Positions 22,449 to 34,708 of a stretch of DNA of 64,000 nt are shown one piece after another. The notes beneath the pieces were generated by a model that was not told where the DNA came from, ran no database searches, and saw only the letters and a program-made list of their open reading frames with translations. The first letter of the stretch is position 1. Each line of letters begins with the position of its first letter. The stretch lies in contig CM033393.1 in NCBI GenBank assembly GCA_019426215.1, forward strand, positions 51,896,645-51,960,644, in the 5' to 3' direction. Position numbers and translations under genes: made by a program. This DNA comes from Buddleja alternifolia (taxonomy: Eukaryota > Streptophyta > Magnoliopsida > Lamiales > Scrophulariaceae).

Positions 22449-23897
22449 ATGCTCCCTCCAAAACTCATAAAATTCTCCGCCTTCCACCGCCGCGCCATAA
22501 CTGCCTTCTTTCACCATCAACCGTCATGGCCGCCGTCACCACCTGCGATGCACGTGCCCATCTCTCTCGTAGCAGACAAATGCAAATCAATGGACCAGAT
22601 CAAGCAAATCCACGCCCAAATGATCACCACCGCCCGCATTAATGACACCTATGCTACCAGCCGCTTGATCAATTTTTGCGCTCTCTCCGCTTCTGGTGAC
22701 CTTAAATATGCTCTTAAACTGTTCAAACATATTGATATACCTAATTTGTTCATGTGGAACACTATAATTAGAGCACAAGCCAGCAGTTTGGACCCCGTTA
22801 ACGGCTTACTTCTGTATGGTGAAATGCGGAGGCGTGGCGTTGCACCTGGGACCTACACCTTTCCGTTTGTTCTGAAGGCTTGTTCGAATGTAAAGTCGGT
22901 TAAATGTTGTGAACAGGTGCATGGTCATGTGTTGAAATTCGGGTTGGATTCCGATTCTCATGTTGTGAATGGTTTGATAAGGTGCTACTCTGTGTCGGGC
23001 GGGCTTCGTGATGCGCGGAAGGTGTTTGATGAATTGTCTGAGAGGAATTTGAGTATCTGGACGACGATGATATGTGGGTATGCTCAGAATAGTTCTGCTG
23101 AGGAAGCGATAAGGTTGTTTGATGGAATGATTTCAGATGGTTTTGAACCAAGCGGTGTCGTTCTGTCGTCTGTGTTGTCGGCTTGCGCGCAGTCAGCGTG
23201 TTTGGATTTGGGAGAGCAAATTCATGTGTATATTGAGAGGAAATTCATGGAGTTAGATGTCATCCTTGGGACTGCACTTGTAGACATGTATGCAAAGAAT
23301 GGAGCATTAGTTAAAGCAAAACAATGTTTTGATAGTTTGAAAGAAAAAAATATTGCAACGTGGAACGCGATGATCTGTGGGCTGGCTGTTCATGGACATG
23401 CCGAAGAAGCCATCCATTTTTTCAGAATGCTGGAGGAAGAAAAAGTAATGCCAAATGATATTACCCTTCTGGGCGTTTTATCCGCGTGTTGCCATGCTGG
23501 ATTGTTGGATTACGGACGCGAAATCTTTTATTCCATGAAGAAGGTTTATGGTATTGAGCCCAAAATAAAGCATTATGGGTGCATGGTAGACTTGCTTGGA
23601 CGAGGGGGGCGTATTTTAGAGGCTGAAAAACTTATAGAAGGGATGGTTTGGAAAGCTGATGTAGTGATATGGGGAGCATTGTTGAGTGCTTGTAAGGAGT
23701 GTTGGAATATAGAGGTTGCTGAGCGGGCGGTGAAGGAGATTCTTGATTTGGATCCTCATAATCATGGGGTTTATGTTATATTGTCTAATATGTATGCAGA
23801 GGCTGGAAGATGGGAGGATGTGACGAAGCGGAGAAAGGGGATGAAAGAAGGGAGTTTGAAGAAAACAGCAGGGTGGAGCATGGTGAATAATACCTGA
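22449..23897 (+). CDS. PLS/E-class pentatricopeptide repeat protein
   Basis: This intronless 482-residue protein has tandem degenerate 31-36 residue PPR motifs. Examples are the segment with WNTIIRAQASS, VNGLIRCYSVSGGLRDARKVFDE, WTTMICGYAQNSSAEEAIRL, GTALVDMYAKNGALVKA, WNAMICGLAVHGHAEEAI and YGCMVDLLGRGGRILEAEKLI. It ends with an E/E+-type tail (VYVILSNMYAEAGRWEDV...RKGMKEGSLKKTAGWSMV) but has no DYW domain. Such proteins bind organellar RNA one repeat per base and mostly specify C-to-U editing sites. The basic, His- and Pro-containing N-terminus looks like a mitochondrial or plastid presequence. The site II cluster upstream favours mitochondria. The target RNA cannot be read from the sequence. 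Confidence 0.94.
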   Translation: MLPPKLIKFSAFHRRAITAFFHHQPSWPPSPPAMHVPISLVADKCKSMDQIKQIHAQMITTARINDTYATSRLINFCALSASGDLKYALKLFKHIDIPNLFMWNTIIRAQASSLDPVNGLLLYGEMRRRGVAPGTYTFPFVLKACSNVKSVKCCEQVHGHVLKFGLDSDSHVVNGLIRCYSVSGGLRDARKVFDELSERNLSIWTTMICGYAQNSSAEEAIRLFDGMISDGFEPSGVVLSSVLSACAQSACLDLGEQIHVYIERKFMELDVILGTALVDMYAKNGALVKAKQCFDSLKEKNIATWNAMICGLAVHGHAEEAIHFFRMLEEEKVMPNDITLLGVLSACCHAGLLDYGREIFYSMKKVYGIEPKIKHYGCMVDLLGRGGRILEAEKLIEGMVWKADVVIWGALLSACKECWNIEVAERAVKEILDLDPHNHGVYVILSNMYAEAGRWEDVTKRRKGMKEGSLKKTAGWSMVNNT

Positions 23898-24194
23898 TAA
23901 TTTATTAAAACTATTCAGATTTATCATAGCCTGTTTGTTGAAATTTTATAGATGATTTAATTGTTAATTACAAATTGCTGATTGTTATTAGTCAAACACT
24001 AGATTATTATATTCTAACCATAGTTGGTTAGTCGTGCGAATTAATAAATCATCAAGGGAAAAATCCAAGCACCTTCTTGACAATCCCAACAAAAAAAAAT
24101 CCCTCCATTTGTGTATTCCATAATCCATATAAGACTTTGTTACTCTTTGACAAAGTTGTATAGTACTCTTAAAAGTTTTGGCTACCGCGATCAG

Positions 24195-25526
24195 ATGAAG
24201 ATAACGGCAGTTTTCATTGCAGGCGTCTTTCTGGCACTTGCTTCCGCAGGTAAGAAAATAATCTGATTCATTTCATTCTTTCTTACAATCCCACCAATTA
24301 ACTGATGAAAAGTCAATTTTCTTGTTCTAGTGCAGATATTCTGCAGAATCCAGATTTTGAACTCCCGCCATCTAACTGGAGGGCAAACTCAACCACCCCA
24401 TTCTTCCCATTAGATGGAAACGGTACACTTCCTGGATGGACATTTGAAGGTGCTGTCGAGTATGCAACAGCCGGACCCAATTTAGAGCTGACTCGGGACG
24501 GCCATGCTATAGTGTTGGGTCAAGATGGACAAATCAATCAAACATTTACTGCAAATGGTGATCAAATGCAGTATTTGCTGACATTCACTTTGGCCAGGAG
24601 GATTCAGAACTGTACCTCCAATGCTAGCCTTGTGGTTTCGGCTCCTGATAGCTCTGCACAATTTTCTCTAACTCAAAGGTATGGGAATGAACCATGGGAA
24701 GTTTATGGTCACCAGCTAGGTAGCTGGGGAGATGGAGAATCCATAAATTTAGTGATCCAGAGTCAAGTTGTAGATACAGATCCCAATTCCACGTGTTGGC
24801 CGGTGGTCGACGCCCTCTCCCTGATCACCGTTAGATCACTCAATCAGGACCATGGTATGCATTTTAAGGAGAGAATATTTTAATTTAATTTCTGACAAGC
24901 TATTTTTCACGGTAAATACTCACTTTTGTTTGGTTATGAGCACAACAGGTAATCTGCTGCGAAATGGTGGTTTCGAGGCGGGCCCATCTTTCCTGAATTT
25001 CTCAAACAAGGGAGTTCTACTCGATTCAGAACCAAGTCTAACCGAATCTGCTTTACAGCAATGGACAATAACAGGAACTGTAAAGTACATAAACGCGAAA
25101 AACTACTTCATCCCAGAAGGCAATTCTGCTATTGAGATTGTCTCAGGAACCTCAGCAGGTGTACAGACAGTAGTACAATTACTTACAGAAGGCTCGAATT
25201 ATAACTTGGAATTCATGCTGGGAGATGCAAATGACTCCTGCCCTGGAGATTTTACAGTAGGAGTTACAGCTGGATCTTCGATTCAAAACTTCACTATCCA
25301 CAGTAATGGAACTGGATCTGCCCAGAAATACTTGTTGACATTCACGGGAGCTGGGCCAAGTCCAACCCCGATAAGCTTCCAAAGCTATACAACAACACAG
25401 AGAGAAGACGGTGTACTTTGTGGGCCCGTTATTGATGGTGTTGTTTTACATGCTTCTAGTGGGCATAGAGCAAATCTGCATAGTGCTTCATTGACTGTTT
25501 TGCTCCTTATAGCCCTTCTGAACTAA
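24195..25526 (+). CDS. DUF642 cell-wall protein, possibly GPI-anchored
   Basis: Exons 24195-24249, 24336-24854 and 24949-25526 give 383 residues. Exon 1 encodes a signal peptide (MKITAVFIAGVFLALASA). The mature part has two galactose-binding-like DUF642 halves, starting DILQNPDFELPPSNW and NLLRNGGFEAGP. Paired cysteine motifs (CTSNASLVV, STCWPVVDAL; DSCPGDFTV, LCGPVIDGVVL) are typical of the family. The protein ends in a hydrophobic run (LTVLLLIALLN) after a small-residue region, consistent with a GPI signal as in a DUF642 subgroup. DUF642 proteins bind wall polysaccharides and modulate pectin methylesterases. The acceptor at 24335 (GTGCAG) was chosen because a nearby CTAG acceptor breaks the frame. 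Confidence 0.92.
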
Positions 25527-26157
25527 GTGAACTAATGTAATTTTGGAAATTTGCTAGAATTTTTTTGAAATATTGTTCAAGTTATTGCATTGTTAGTAAT
25601 TCTTTTGCCGTAGCCTGTAGAACAGCAAATTGCTTGCTTCCCAGAAGTTCCTTATTGTTTTCAGTAAATTAATTCAAAGTTTCATGGTACAATCATCTAC
25701 AGAAAATAGTACACAGAACATAATATGGACAATCTTATGTCATATACAGTTGTGAAATTCCAATAACTTAAAAGTACAGAGTATTACTCAAATGAAGTGA
25801 ATAATCACAATCAATGCTGCTCCACATTTATCTATATTGCTTCAAGTATCTGCACAAAAGCACAGAAAGAACTAATTATCAACAGAACACATAAACAAAT
25901 GTTTTCAGGGAGTTTCAAAACTCCAAGTCGAAATAATCACAATCATCCGTGTAATGTGAAACCAAAAGAGGGTCCCACCAAATGAATTATTGAATTGTCT
26001 ATGAACTCTGAGTCCCGGAAGCTTATAAGAGTGACATCATTTGAACAGATCAAATTTTCCAATTTAGCCGCAAACAGGGTTTAGAAACTATACCTGTACA
26101 AAAACACTGAAATTGTTAATAAATTCCATTTCACATGCAATGCTAAAAGTCCTGCAC
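25527..26157. other. convergent intergenic interval
   Basis: This lies between two gene 3' ends (DUF642 plus, M48 minus) and should hold both 3'UTRs. No repeat or further gene was recognised. Confidence 0.5.
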
Positions 26158-28107
26158 TCAGTTGACCAACTTCACACGCTTTAGAAGAGACTGATATTCT
26201 CGACTCCTGGACCATTCATCGATTTCACGTGCACGCAGAACTGGAAGAGGATGAGAAAGTTGCCTCGTTTGAGCATTCCTGAACAGCATAAACTAGGTAA
26301 AGTATCTACCATAAATTAACTTCCAAAGTTCTTAGAATGATGACTTGGCTGACCTTATATACCACCCTACCGGGCTAGAAGCAGCCTTTTCATACGAGCG
26401 AGCTTGCTCCAAGAAGGCGTCCACGCTCAGTTGATCAGCCATTGACGGGCAGCCACCGGCTAGTTTCATCAGAACTGAGATGACCACCTCTTGTGGGGGA
26501 ATGGCAGGATCATTAATTAATGAATAATAATTATATTCGAATAACATATGCAAAAGATTATCTACCTTTGGGTCTCCGGCAACAAGGAGGGCTGCCCGAT
26601 CACAAGTGAGCTCTGCTGCTCGAAGCCAACGGAAGAGTTGTTCTTCTAATCTCTGAGCAATCAAATTGCCAAGGCCTGTGATCAAGGGATTTTTCAAATA
26701 GAATGGAAACCTATTAATGCAAGTTTGGTAAGTTGATAGTGCTTATAGCTTTGTTAACTCAGCAAGTAGAAAATCTCTATTTCGAAAATGTGACTAATCA
26801 GACTTTTGAGAGCTCAATATATAAGACCTATCATACTTCAATAACAATTCTAAATCTGACTCAAGGACAAATGAAAAGCGAGAAATTACCAGGTACAGAA
26901 TAAGCTCCAAGAGTAAGAATGTTGGCGAATGTGAGCCATACACCATGGTCACACTTCAGATGACCTAACTCATGAGCCAAAACAGCCTAGACATTATACA
27001 GCAAAGAAAACTCAATGAGAATTCTCAACAAAGTCGACTCTTAAATGCTATAATTTATTGCCCGAAGCGACATTTTAAGCATTGGATTGAAGTATGATTG
27101 TTTGCATCAGTAATTTCAGATAAGATAAAGTGATGACCTGCAACTCCTTTCTTGATAAAAGCTCGACTAAGCTCGTATGAACAACAACAAATGGTTTTTT
27201 CCCACTGATAGCCAGAGTGTATGCATTTGGCACAGGACTTTGGCGCAAATATAAGTCGGGAGCCTCAATGTTCAGTATACTTGCAGCCTCTACCATCAAT
27301 TGATGAAGTTCAGGGAGCTGTAAAAACAAGCAATACCAAGTAACATGAGTAAACTGACAAAAATATTTCAGTAATACAAACTGATAAAGTTAAAAACCAG
27401 TATCAATCAGAAGTATTATTAAGGAAGAACCTGATTTTCAGAAACAAGAACAGATGTACCGATGTTCTCCAGAAGCATGACTTGCTCCGCAACAGTTCCT
27501 GCAACCACAAGTTATTGATAATTAAGGAAGAACTGTTGAGAGTTTCCATCTATTGAACTCGAAACGAATTAAGTAGTTTTGAAGCACCGGTCTATACAGA
27601 TTATCAGAAACACGAAATTATCGGTCAAAGCAATGAGGCAGCTTACTTCTTTGATCATACTTCCAAGTAATTTCCACATAAATCAAAGTATGTATACAAG
27701 CTAGTAACAATTAAACAAGAATTGAATACCTAATAAAGCTTTTCCGATTTCGTTTAACCCAGGAATCGCTCTCAAAATCAACGTATTCTGGAAACAGATA
27801 AAATAGAGAGAATCAAAAAAATAGTTTTTCAAAGTGCAGACAATCCGAATAGAAAATCATCAATAATTCGATCTGTTACCTGTTTATCGAGAGGATGTCT
27901 AATGTCATCTGCATCAAGATCGCGAATAGCAGCGGATGAAGCAGCAGCAGCTCGACAAGTAAAAGTCTTACTCTTCAACAGCGGCTGCTTAAGCTTAACA
28001 CCACCAAAACTGATTGCCTTTTTGATTGGGGCATTAAAGATGAAGCTAATCGGCGGCCATGATAATTTATCTGAGAAATTAAGAGAGGGGAGAGGAATTG
28101 CAGCCAT
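26158..28107 (-). CDS. plastid-type M48 family metallopeptidase, 8 exons
   Basis: Exons in coding order: 27880-28107, 27730-27787, 27431-27498, 27138-27317, 26890-26986, 26566-26675, 26354-26487, 26158-26278. All are frame-consistent and give 331 residues. The zinc site is HELGH (His183, Glu184, His187) with the third ligand expected at Glu232 in AAELTCDRAA, the usual M48 spacing. The first 50-60 residues are Ser/Lys/Ala-rich with few acidic residues and fit a chloroplast transit peptide. It resembles Arabidopsis At3g27110 from end to end (LPVLRAREIDEWSRS near the C-terminus). The substrate is unknown. Unlike CAAX proteases of the same family it has no obvious multi-membrane core. Confidence 0.92.
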
Positions 28108-28800
28108 GGAAAGAGGAAGGAGAGAGAGTTGTGGAGGCGTACGTTAGCGTATGAACTCGAGGGTGGGCTCAAGTCGTTCCATTGATGGTGTGATACGCAT
28201 ACACGACGACAGAGAAGTTCCGTTTGTTTGATTCAAGTTCAACCGTATGTTTCTGTCCACAGCCGAAAATCCCCTGGTAATTATTTGCCGCCATTTCGTT
28301 TTCTCTTGACTTTTTATCCATCTCCCAAACGAACCAGTGAATATCTAGGGAAAAATTCAATTATCGTCCTCACTTATACCTCAATTCCAGTTTTGATCCC
28401 CATATATTGCACTCATCTAATTGACCCCTCACTTATCTCAATTTCATCAATTTTGGTCCCACTATTAACTTCTCCCTCCAATAGATAACGTGGGCCAATT
28501 TTCCATCCAAAACACACGATTTTTTGCGGCAAGAAGGTCGAATTTCAGCATTTTTTTGTTTAGAATTAGATTTTAATCCAAAAAATCTCATCTTCTTGAA
28601 CAACTAAACTCAAAACATGAGCAACTAATCATCTTCAACATCAATGTTTTTGGATCAAGTGATTTCCGCTCAGTTTTCGGATCAAGTGATTCTTTTCTCC
28701 CCGGTTTGCATGACAATGTTGCGGTAACGTGCCTTGCTCGGACGTGTAGATCGGATTATGCTTCTTTATCGTGCTTAAACGTGAGATTTAATATACTTGT
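28108..28800. other. intergenic region with transposon-like unique/poly-T text
   Basis: The first approximately 100 bp is the M48 leader. From 28340 to 28500 the text (GTCCTCACTTATACC, GACCCCTCACTTATC, TTTTGGTCCC) resembles arms of plant DNA transposons, but I could not find a matching inverted end. No gene is seen. Confidence 0.35.
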
Positions 28801-29098
28801 AAAAAAGGGGTATTTGTATAAGTTGAGAAGGCATTTGGGGATTGTGGAGCATTAGGTGTATATAGTTTGTGAACCGAGGGGATGGGAGGCATTCGACCCC
28901 TTCAGGAAGAAGTGGCTGAGATTGCCCAAAATTCCTTGTGATGATTGTTTCAATTATGCGGATAAAAAGTCACTCGATGTGGGGAGTGAGTTGCTAGTTT
29001 TTGGACATGAGTTGTTTGAATTCGCTATTTGGAAGTATAGCATGACACGTCGTGATTGGACCAAATGTGAAGGAATGAACCGTCCTGGTCGACGATAT
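28801..29098 (+). pseudogene. F-box/kelch fragment with an in-frame stop
   Basis: In one frame the text reads [17 protein letters not shown], then a TAG at 28853-28855, then [20 protein letters not shown] and on through GMNRP. The stop sits where family members have Trp, so it is a likely TGG-to-TAG nonsense change. The match is to the segment between the F-box and the first kelch repeats of At5g60570-like proteins. Both ends are missing: no F-box, and no kelch blades after GMNRP. It is related to the gene at 2-988 but diverged, so not a recent copy of it. It abuts an NLR fragment on the opposite strand near 29095. Confidence 0.85.
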
Positions 29099-30027
29099 TT
29101 TTCAATCTCAGGAGTTATTTGATCTAGGATACCTAGCAGAATTTTTCTTAATTTATATTTTGGGCCTATCTTTACCCATGCACCACGTTGGAAATGATCC
29201 TCAACCGATGGATCTTCATAAACTTGATTGGCAAGAGTAGTCTTACCGATGCCCACCTTGCCAACGATCGAGACAACTTTGGTGGTGTGGCTATCATACA
29301 TTGTAAGCAGTTTTTTGAGCTTGCTCATTTCATCATATAATGTAACAATCTTCGATTTCGACTTCCCGCCAAAATGAGCAACTCTTGACCTAACAATACC
29401 CTTGACCTTGCTCATTTCGTCTTTGTTATCATCATCATCATCTTCTTCTTCTTCTTCTGGCAACGAGTTGCTTAATTGGCGGTACTCCTCCAAGATCTTG
29501 TTTACAGTTTCGTTAAAGAAATGAATCTCATCTTCTACTTCCTTAAATTCTAAGAAGAGTTTCCATAACTGATCCTTATCCCGAAGGCTATCAAATTTAT
29601 TTGATATATGGGATTCAAGAGCATCTTCTAATTTAGACGTTGCCTCTCCGATTTGTCTATCTAGATTGGCAAATAAAGTCTCCCTTCTGCTGGTGCTGCT
29701 TTCCAAATCAGAAATTCCTTCAAAATATTGTTGTAATGAGCAAAGTTCATCGTACAGACTTATGATTTGAGGATCGGGTGTACTCCAAAATCGGGAAAAT
29801 TTTAGTTGGCGCTCAATTGTCAGCTTGAGAGAAATCAAACTAGCATGAGCCATCTTTGATCTCTCTTTCTCAAACCTCACACAATCACAACGCAAACTAA
29901 CTTGAACCAAATCTTTGGCATAATAAGTTTCTGTTAATGAATTTATGATTTCTTGCAATTGCTGAATGACATAGAAGATGGCTCTTGCAGAGATGTTACA
30001 CAAGAAGTCAACCATATGAAATGACAT
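29095..30027 (-). pseudogene. NLR 5' fragment (R1-like coiled-coil plus P-loop), 3'-truncated
   Basis: The open frame runs 28954-30027, but recognisable NLR sequence covers about 30027-29095. A likely native start is Met59 (MAHASLISLKLTIE, ATG at 29853), as in R1-type late-blight resistance homologues. It has an N-terminal helical/coiled-coil domain, an acidic run (EEEEEDDDDDNKDE), then SIVGKVGIGKTTLANQVYED (intact P-loop) and [20 protein letters not shown] (RNBS-A region). Kinase-2, GLPL, MHD and LRR parts are absent. The frame then runs antisense through the F-box fragment. The first 58 residues upstream of MAH may be non-native. Expression as a truncated CC protein cannot be excluded. Confidence 0.82.
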
Positions 30028-31086
30028 TTTTATGGTATTCTTTTCTTAACGCGCTCGTCTTCAATTTCGGATAGAGGGGGTTGATGTGACGAATTTGTCC
30101 CCCCTCTGATGAGAAATTTGACCCAAAAAACCAAGGGGGTGTATGATGTATCTTGCCAATATAAATTTCGTTCTAGGGTGCATTATGCTATTTTTCTTTT
30201 TTAAGGGTGGAATGTGCCAATTTAACGTGTTTACAGGGTTCAAAGTGCCAATTACCCCTTCATCTCGTTAATAATTTCTTAATTATCACATTTGTACTAT
30301 GAAACTTGAGGATTCGAAAATTTCAAAACTAGTCCTACTAGTTTCGCAGTGAATATAATCCTAGAGGTCAAATGGTCGATGCAAAAGTACAAATCTTTGT
30401 AAACAATGTGATGCGTATGCCACTACCGTCCCTCATCAGATGGAGACGAGGAACGTGAGAGGCCTACTAGTTCCAAACTCCCCTTTCATTAGAGAGTCAT
30501 CTTTTAAAGACAAATCTATGCAACTCCAGCTAAAACGGGCATTACCTCTCACTAGAAAGGACAAATGTGTACCGCATCAATATGACTTGTGAAAGCTTAT
30601 ATGTGGTCAGTGTTAAAGGCCAAAAGTTTTAATATTTTTAAGATTAGCTTCCTGTGATCCTGTCTTAAGATAAAAGGTAGAGAAAACCAATAAAAAGATC
30701 CATTGACAAGCTTATATATTCATATGATTCCTATTTTAATATTTTTAAAATACAGCACAGCATAGAAATAAATCTGGTCATATTACAACGGCTTAGCCAT
30801 TACACAGCCTCTTTTTTGCTTGCAAGTTTTCACAATAAAGATTACAAAGGTAAAATATAGTGAAGCTACAATCTTCGCAAAACAGCATTACATTTATTTG
30901 GCCAAAGAGAGAGCCAATCTCTACTTCTCAATAATATCTCACAACCAGATTTGCCTCCCAAGCTTGCGCTCTCCATGCAAAATCTGTGAAAAGCACACAC
31001 GATGCTCCACAATAACTACACCACACATACATATCACTACATTTCTGGGTTTTGCTGGGCTGAGATTAACATCAGCAACAAGCATT
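30028..31086. other. intergenic, with possible transposon end and 3'UTR of the DCD gene
   Basis: At 30080-30260 repeated phrases (AGGGTGCATTATGC, AGGGTGGAATGTGCC, AGGGTTCAAAGTGCC) look like sub-terminal repeats of a DNA transposon. GAGGGGG and CCCCCCTC form a small hairpin at 30073-30104. The rest is AT-rich. The final 250-300 bp probably is the 3'UTR of the minus-strand DCD gene. Confidence 0.4.
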
Positions 31087-32748
31087 CTACACACCGGCTT
31101 GTTCACAGAGATCTAGCAAGTCCAAGGTCTGCAATATCAAAAATGACTTCGATGACCCTATCAAAGTAAAAGAGTTCAGAAACATCAGTAAAAGGAATGG
31201 CAAGATCAAAACTAACCTCAGGTACAGAGAGCTCAAGACGAAACTTAGGACCATCATAATGATGCAAGACAGGCCTAAATGAGTCTTCTTCCAGAGGCTT
31301 GCAGATTTTCCTAATACGAATTCTCACCTAGTAGGAAATAACAGATAGCCAGTCAAATAACGCAATTCAATTATACAAGCCTAAAACAGAACTTATAGTC
31401 AATGTAATGGCATTTTACCTGAGCAGGGAACCTCGATTCACCTTTGCACTTTTTATCTTCCCAAGCAGTAGGATCAATGTTGGAACCCCCGAAAGTTGAT
31501 GCCTGTGCAAGAAAAGTGAGTTTGAGAAACAACTGAACAAGGGTTCTTTATGGCAAAGACTCCTATGGTTCAAGGACAATGATACTAGTCATCGCTGAAG
31601 AATGACGGAGTGTCCCTGTATATAAATATAATGAGAATCTTTCCATGCATTTACTGGAAAAGGTATGATTTCCATCCCCACATTTACGGGGAAAGCAGTG
31701 GTGAGAAAAAAACATAAAATCTCATATTTGTCAAACAAATATGTAAGTCCGCCACTAGCATGCTGGTTAACCCGTGTTAATTCAGGTGCCATGAAAGTAA
31801 AACAGAAAACTTACCTCAAAGATACCATGCAACTGGTGAGTTGTGTAATTGTAGAGGAACAGAGGTAAACCAGGTGTTATTGCTCTCACAGAATCTCTAT
31901 ATCTTGGTGGCAAACCTATGAAGGAATGCACAGCGGTGAGCATCAATAGTGACAAAAAACTAGATATCATACATAATATGCAGTCAGAATCAGCACAAAT
32001 TGACAAGTATCAACTTTGCTCAATGTAAGGAAGTAAATAAAGCTAGTCTCATTAAAAGGACACAAGTACATCAATATCTTCGGGATACAAGCTACTTAAG
32101 ACATGGACTTGGACTACCAATATTTTTGGTCATTCAGTATTGTCATTTTTTAAGAGAGAAAATCAGATAATTACCAAACAGTTGTCTCTTCAGATCCTCC
32201 TGCATAGTGTCATTGTTGCAAACAAAGATATATCCACCGAGAACCTCATTCCTGGGGAGCGTCTCCGCTACTGGCAAGGTTTTAAACCTTTTGTCAACTG
32301 CATTGCTCGCATTCGTGCTATCCTCTTTGATGTTAGTGTTGTAGTTGATGTTGCTATTATTAAGCTCCTTGATGTGGGTGATATTGTTATATTTGCTTCC
32401 AGAGATACTTCCCAGAGAGCTGAAACTAGGATTCTGGTAAACAACATTCATATTGTAAATACCATTTCTAAGGGAACTTTTGGTTACATTCTCATTCAAC
32501 TTCGAGTCCAGGTTTAACATGTTGAAGTTAAAGCTTTCGAACTTGTTATCCTCCTGAAATCCAAAATTATCCCTTGGCCTCACTTCAGCAGGACTCTTTG
32601 AGAGATCTAGGTTGATCCTTCGCTCAGCCTTAGGCCTTGTCTGCTCAGCCAATTTTGAAGCTGCCACCAACCATTTGTGATCCTCTGAGACTTTTGACTG
32701 TCCTCGGAGGTCATCACCCAATTGGCAAAAGCTGTTGATGCTCTCCAT
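31087..32748 (-). CDS. DCD-domain protein (N-rich protein / B2 type)
   Basis: Coding exons in order: 32175-32748, 31815-31915, 31419-31502, 31217-31327, 31087-31128; 303 residues. The C-terminal DCD (development and cell death) domain spans about 162-292, starting ETLPRNEVLGGYIFVCNNDT and including GLPPRYRDSVRAITPGLPLF, KGESRFPAQV and HHYDGPKFRLELSVPE. The N-terminal 160 residues are Asn/Ser-rich (ELNNSNINYNTN), as in NRP proteins. These act in ER-stress- and osmotic-stress-induced cell-death signalling and in other stress responses. Its place between M48 and TOM20 homologues points to At3g27090. A start nine codons upstream is possible, but a splice acceptor at 32759 removes it. A 1,056-bp 5'UTR intron (32759-33814, donor GTGCGT, acceptor CTAG) is inferred, giving a leader exon from about 33860 to 33815. 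Confidence 0.93.
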
Positions 32749-33690
32749 GCCGGATAAACTAGATATGAATACCAAAAAAGAATATTGTCAGATATCTGCA
32801 ATCAGAAAGATAACTCAATCAATGAACATAAAGTGATGTCACAAAATGAAGCTATAGAGAAGATGAAGTGCAAATGAGAAAACAATCAACAAATAAAAGA
32901 GTACAAAATACGGAATACCAAAATTCTCAAATAAATATTTCAGCATAAGCAGAAAACTACAAAAGAGAAAAGTACTGAGTTTCAATGAAAGAGTAACTTA
33001 ATTACAAACAAGGTTATCTACTTTAGAAAAAAGAGAATAGTCATCTTACAGCAAATAGGTATGAACTGTTAGTCAACCCTAAAAATCAACTAGAACAACA
33101 TACTAATAACAAGTTTAAAATTTGTCAACCTCACTAAACTCAAAAACCGAAACCTGAAAATCGGTAGAGTTTACCATTTTCGATAGAGCATCCATAAGGC
33201 AAATAACTACTGATCAATAAGCTACTTGTATACACAACATATACCCATAATAGAAATTTGGAGTTAAATGGGAGAAGCTTAACAAGCTTCCGCGAAATTC
33301 ACAATGTTTCATAACTTTAGAAAATCATTTAACAACAACAAAATTCACTTTAAATCGCTACCTTTCCACAAATAACAGTTCTTTGGCGGAAATTACCCTA
33401 ATCACAAAAAAAAATCCAGAGTCCCAAATTGGCAGACCTCAAAAATTGTTTTAAGAGTTGACCGAAACTGGAGAAAATCAAGCCCTAGTGAAAGACGAGT
33501 ACATGCAAATTTCATACAATGCTGATGCAATTAATATCAAATTAAGCCCCATACTACAAATGCATAAGCAAACATGTAACGGATTTAGCATTTCTCACCA
33601 CCAATTGTGCATAAAAAGATTTTCAGTAAATAAGCTAAAAAGTTCTTAGTTTTGACCGAAGAAATTCAACGGATTTTACTGGATCAACGT

Positions 33691-33693
33691 AAA

Positions 33694-33741
<48 letters not shown>
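33691..33741. repeat. compound (TA)n-(CA)n-(TA)n microsatellite
   Basis: About 50 bp of alternating TA, then CA, then TA dinucleotides. It lies in the inferred 5'UTR intron of the DCD gene, about 75 bp from the donor. The alternating purine/pyrimidine run could form cruciform or Z-DNA and is likely length-variable. Confidence 0.95.
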
Positions 33742-33860
33742 TCGCCAGTTCAAAGAAGCCCTAGATTTGGGGATCCAAAGCTCTAAGCTAAAGCTAGAGA
33801 GTTAAAGCACGCACCTTTATTTCCTTCCTTCGCTGTGAATTACCGTAAGATGCCGCAGAG

Positions 33861-34693
33861 GAAGAACAAGGAATTTTTTTGGCAACTTATAGCAAGAAAT
33901 TCAGCGAAAATGCCCTTAAACTCTTGCTTTATTTACACAACTGTCAGTCACTCTATTTCTAATAAATTTTGGGGGAAAGCGACAACGTAGTGTGAACTGT
34001 GAGCTACCTAAGAATGAGAGCTCACGCGCGCCCTCCTGTTGTAGTAAAATATCTTTTGGATAATTTAGCAAAAAGAAAAATTTGGATAAATTTTCTCAAA
34101 TAGAAAATCATTTCAATAAAAAGAGAGAGATATAAGTATTATCCATATATAATATTATACAATTAAATATTTTCGAAGATTTAAAAATAGATTTTATTGA
34201 ATATTGTATTATAATTATTTCTTTTTGCAACAAAACATTTAGTATTTTCCATTTAATATGCAAGTAGTGTTTTAGTAATTGTAATATTCTACTTCACATA
34301 ATTATTTATTGAATTATTACATGTGATATAGGTAAAAGGTACATATGACAACTGCCCCCAGCCTTTATTGAATTGTTACTAAGGATCCGCATGTTTTTGT
34401 CTCTACCGACTTGATCGTGGGAGGATGTACACGTTAGGACCAACCCCAACCTGACCTTAACGAGGAACCTTTGATTTCAGGTAGTTCGAGTTTGTAGCTT
34501 CAAGATCTCGTTCGAGCCGAGCTTCACTGACGAGGGTCGCGATCCATTTTAGACCCAAATCAACATGAATAAATTTATAGTTATTGTTAAGGTCTTGAAT
34601 TATTTAATTATTTCTCCACATAGTATGCGATTTTGATAATTTTCTCAATCATTTTAGTTAGTTTCTAATTGTGAATGTTTATTGAACTATTCA
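33861..34693. other. upstream region of the DCD gene
   Basis: This is promoter-proximal DNA for the minus-strand DCD gene, then AT-rich intergenic sequence. A GC-richer patch at about 34350-34560 has no open frame and no recognised family. Confidence 0.4.
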
Positions 34694-34708
34694 TCACAAA
34701 AATGTTTT

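Noticed and set aside
28954..29094. Residues after the NLR RNBS-A region as genuine NLR protein
   Set aside because: They are the antisense of a clear F-box/kelch fragment, so the continuation is accidental.
32143..32775. Upstream start codon giving nine extra residues on the DCD protein
   Set aside because: A CTAG acceptor at 32759 and a good donor at 33815 indicate that this codon lies in a 5'UTR intron.
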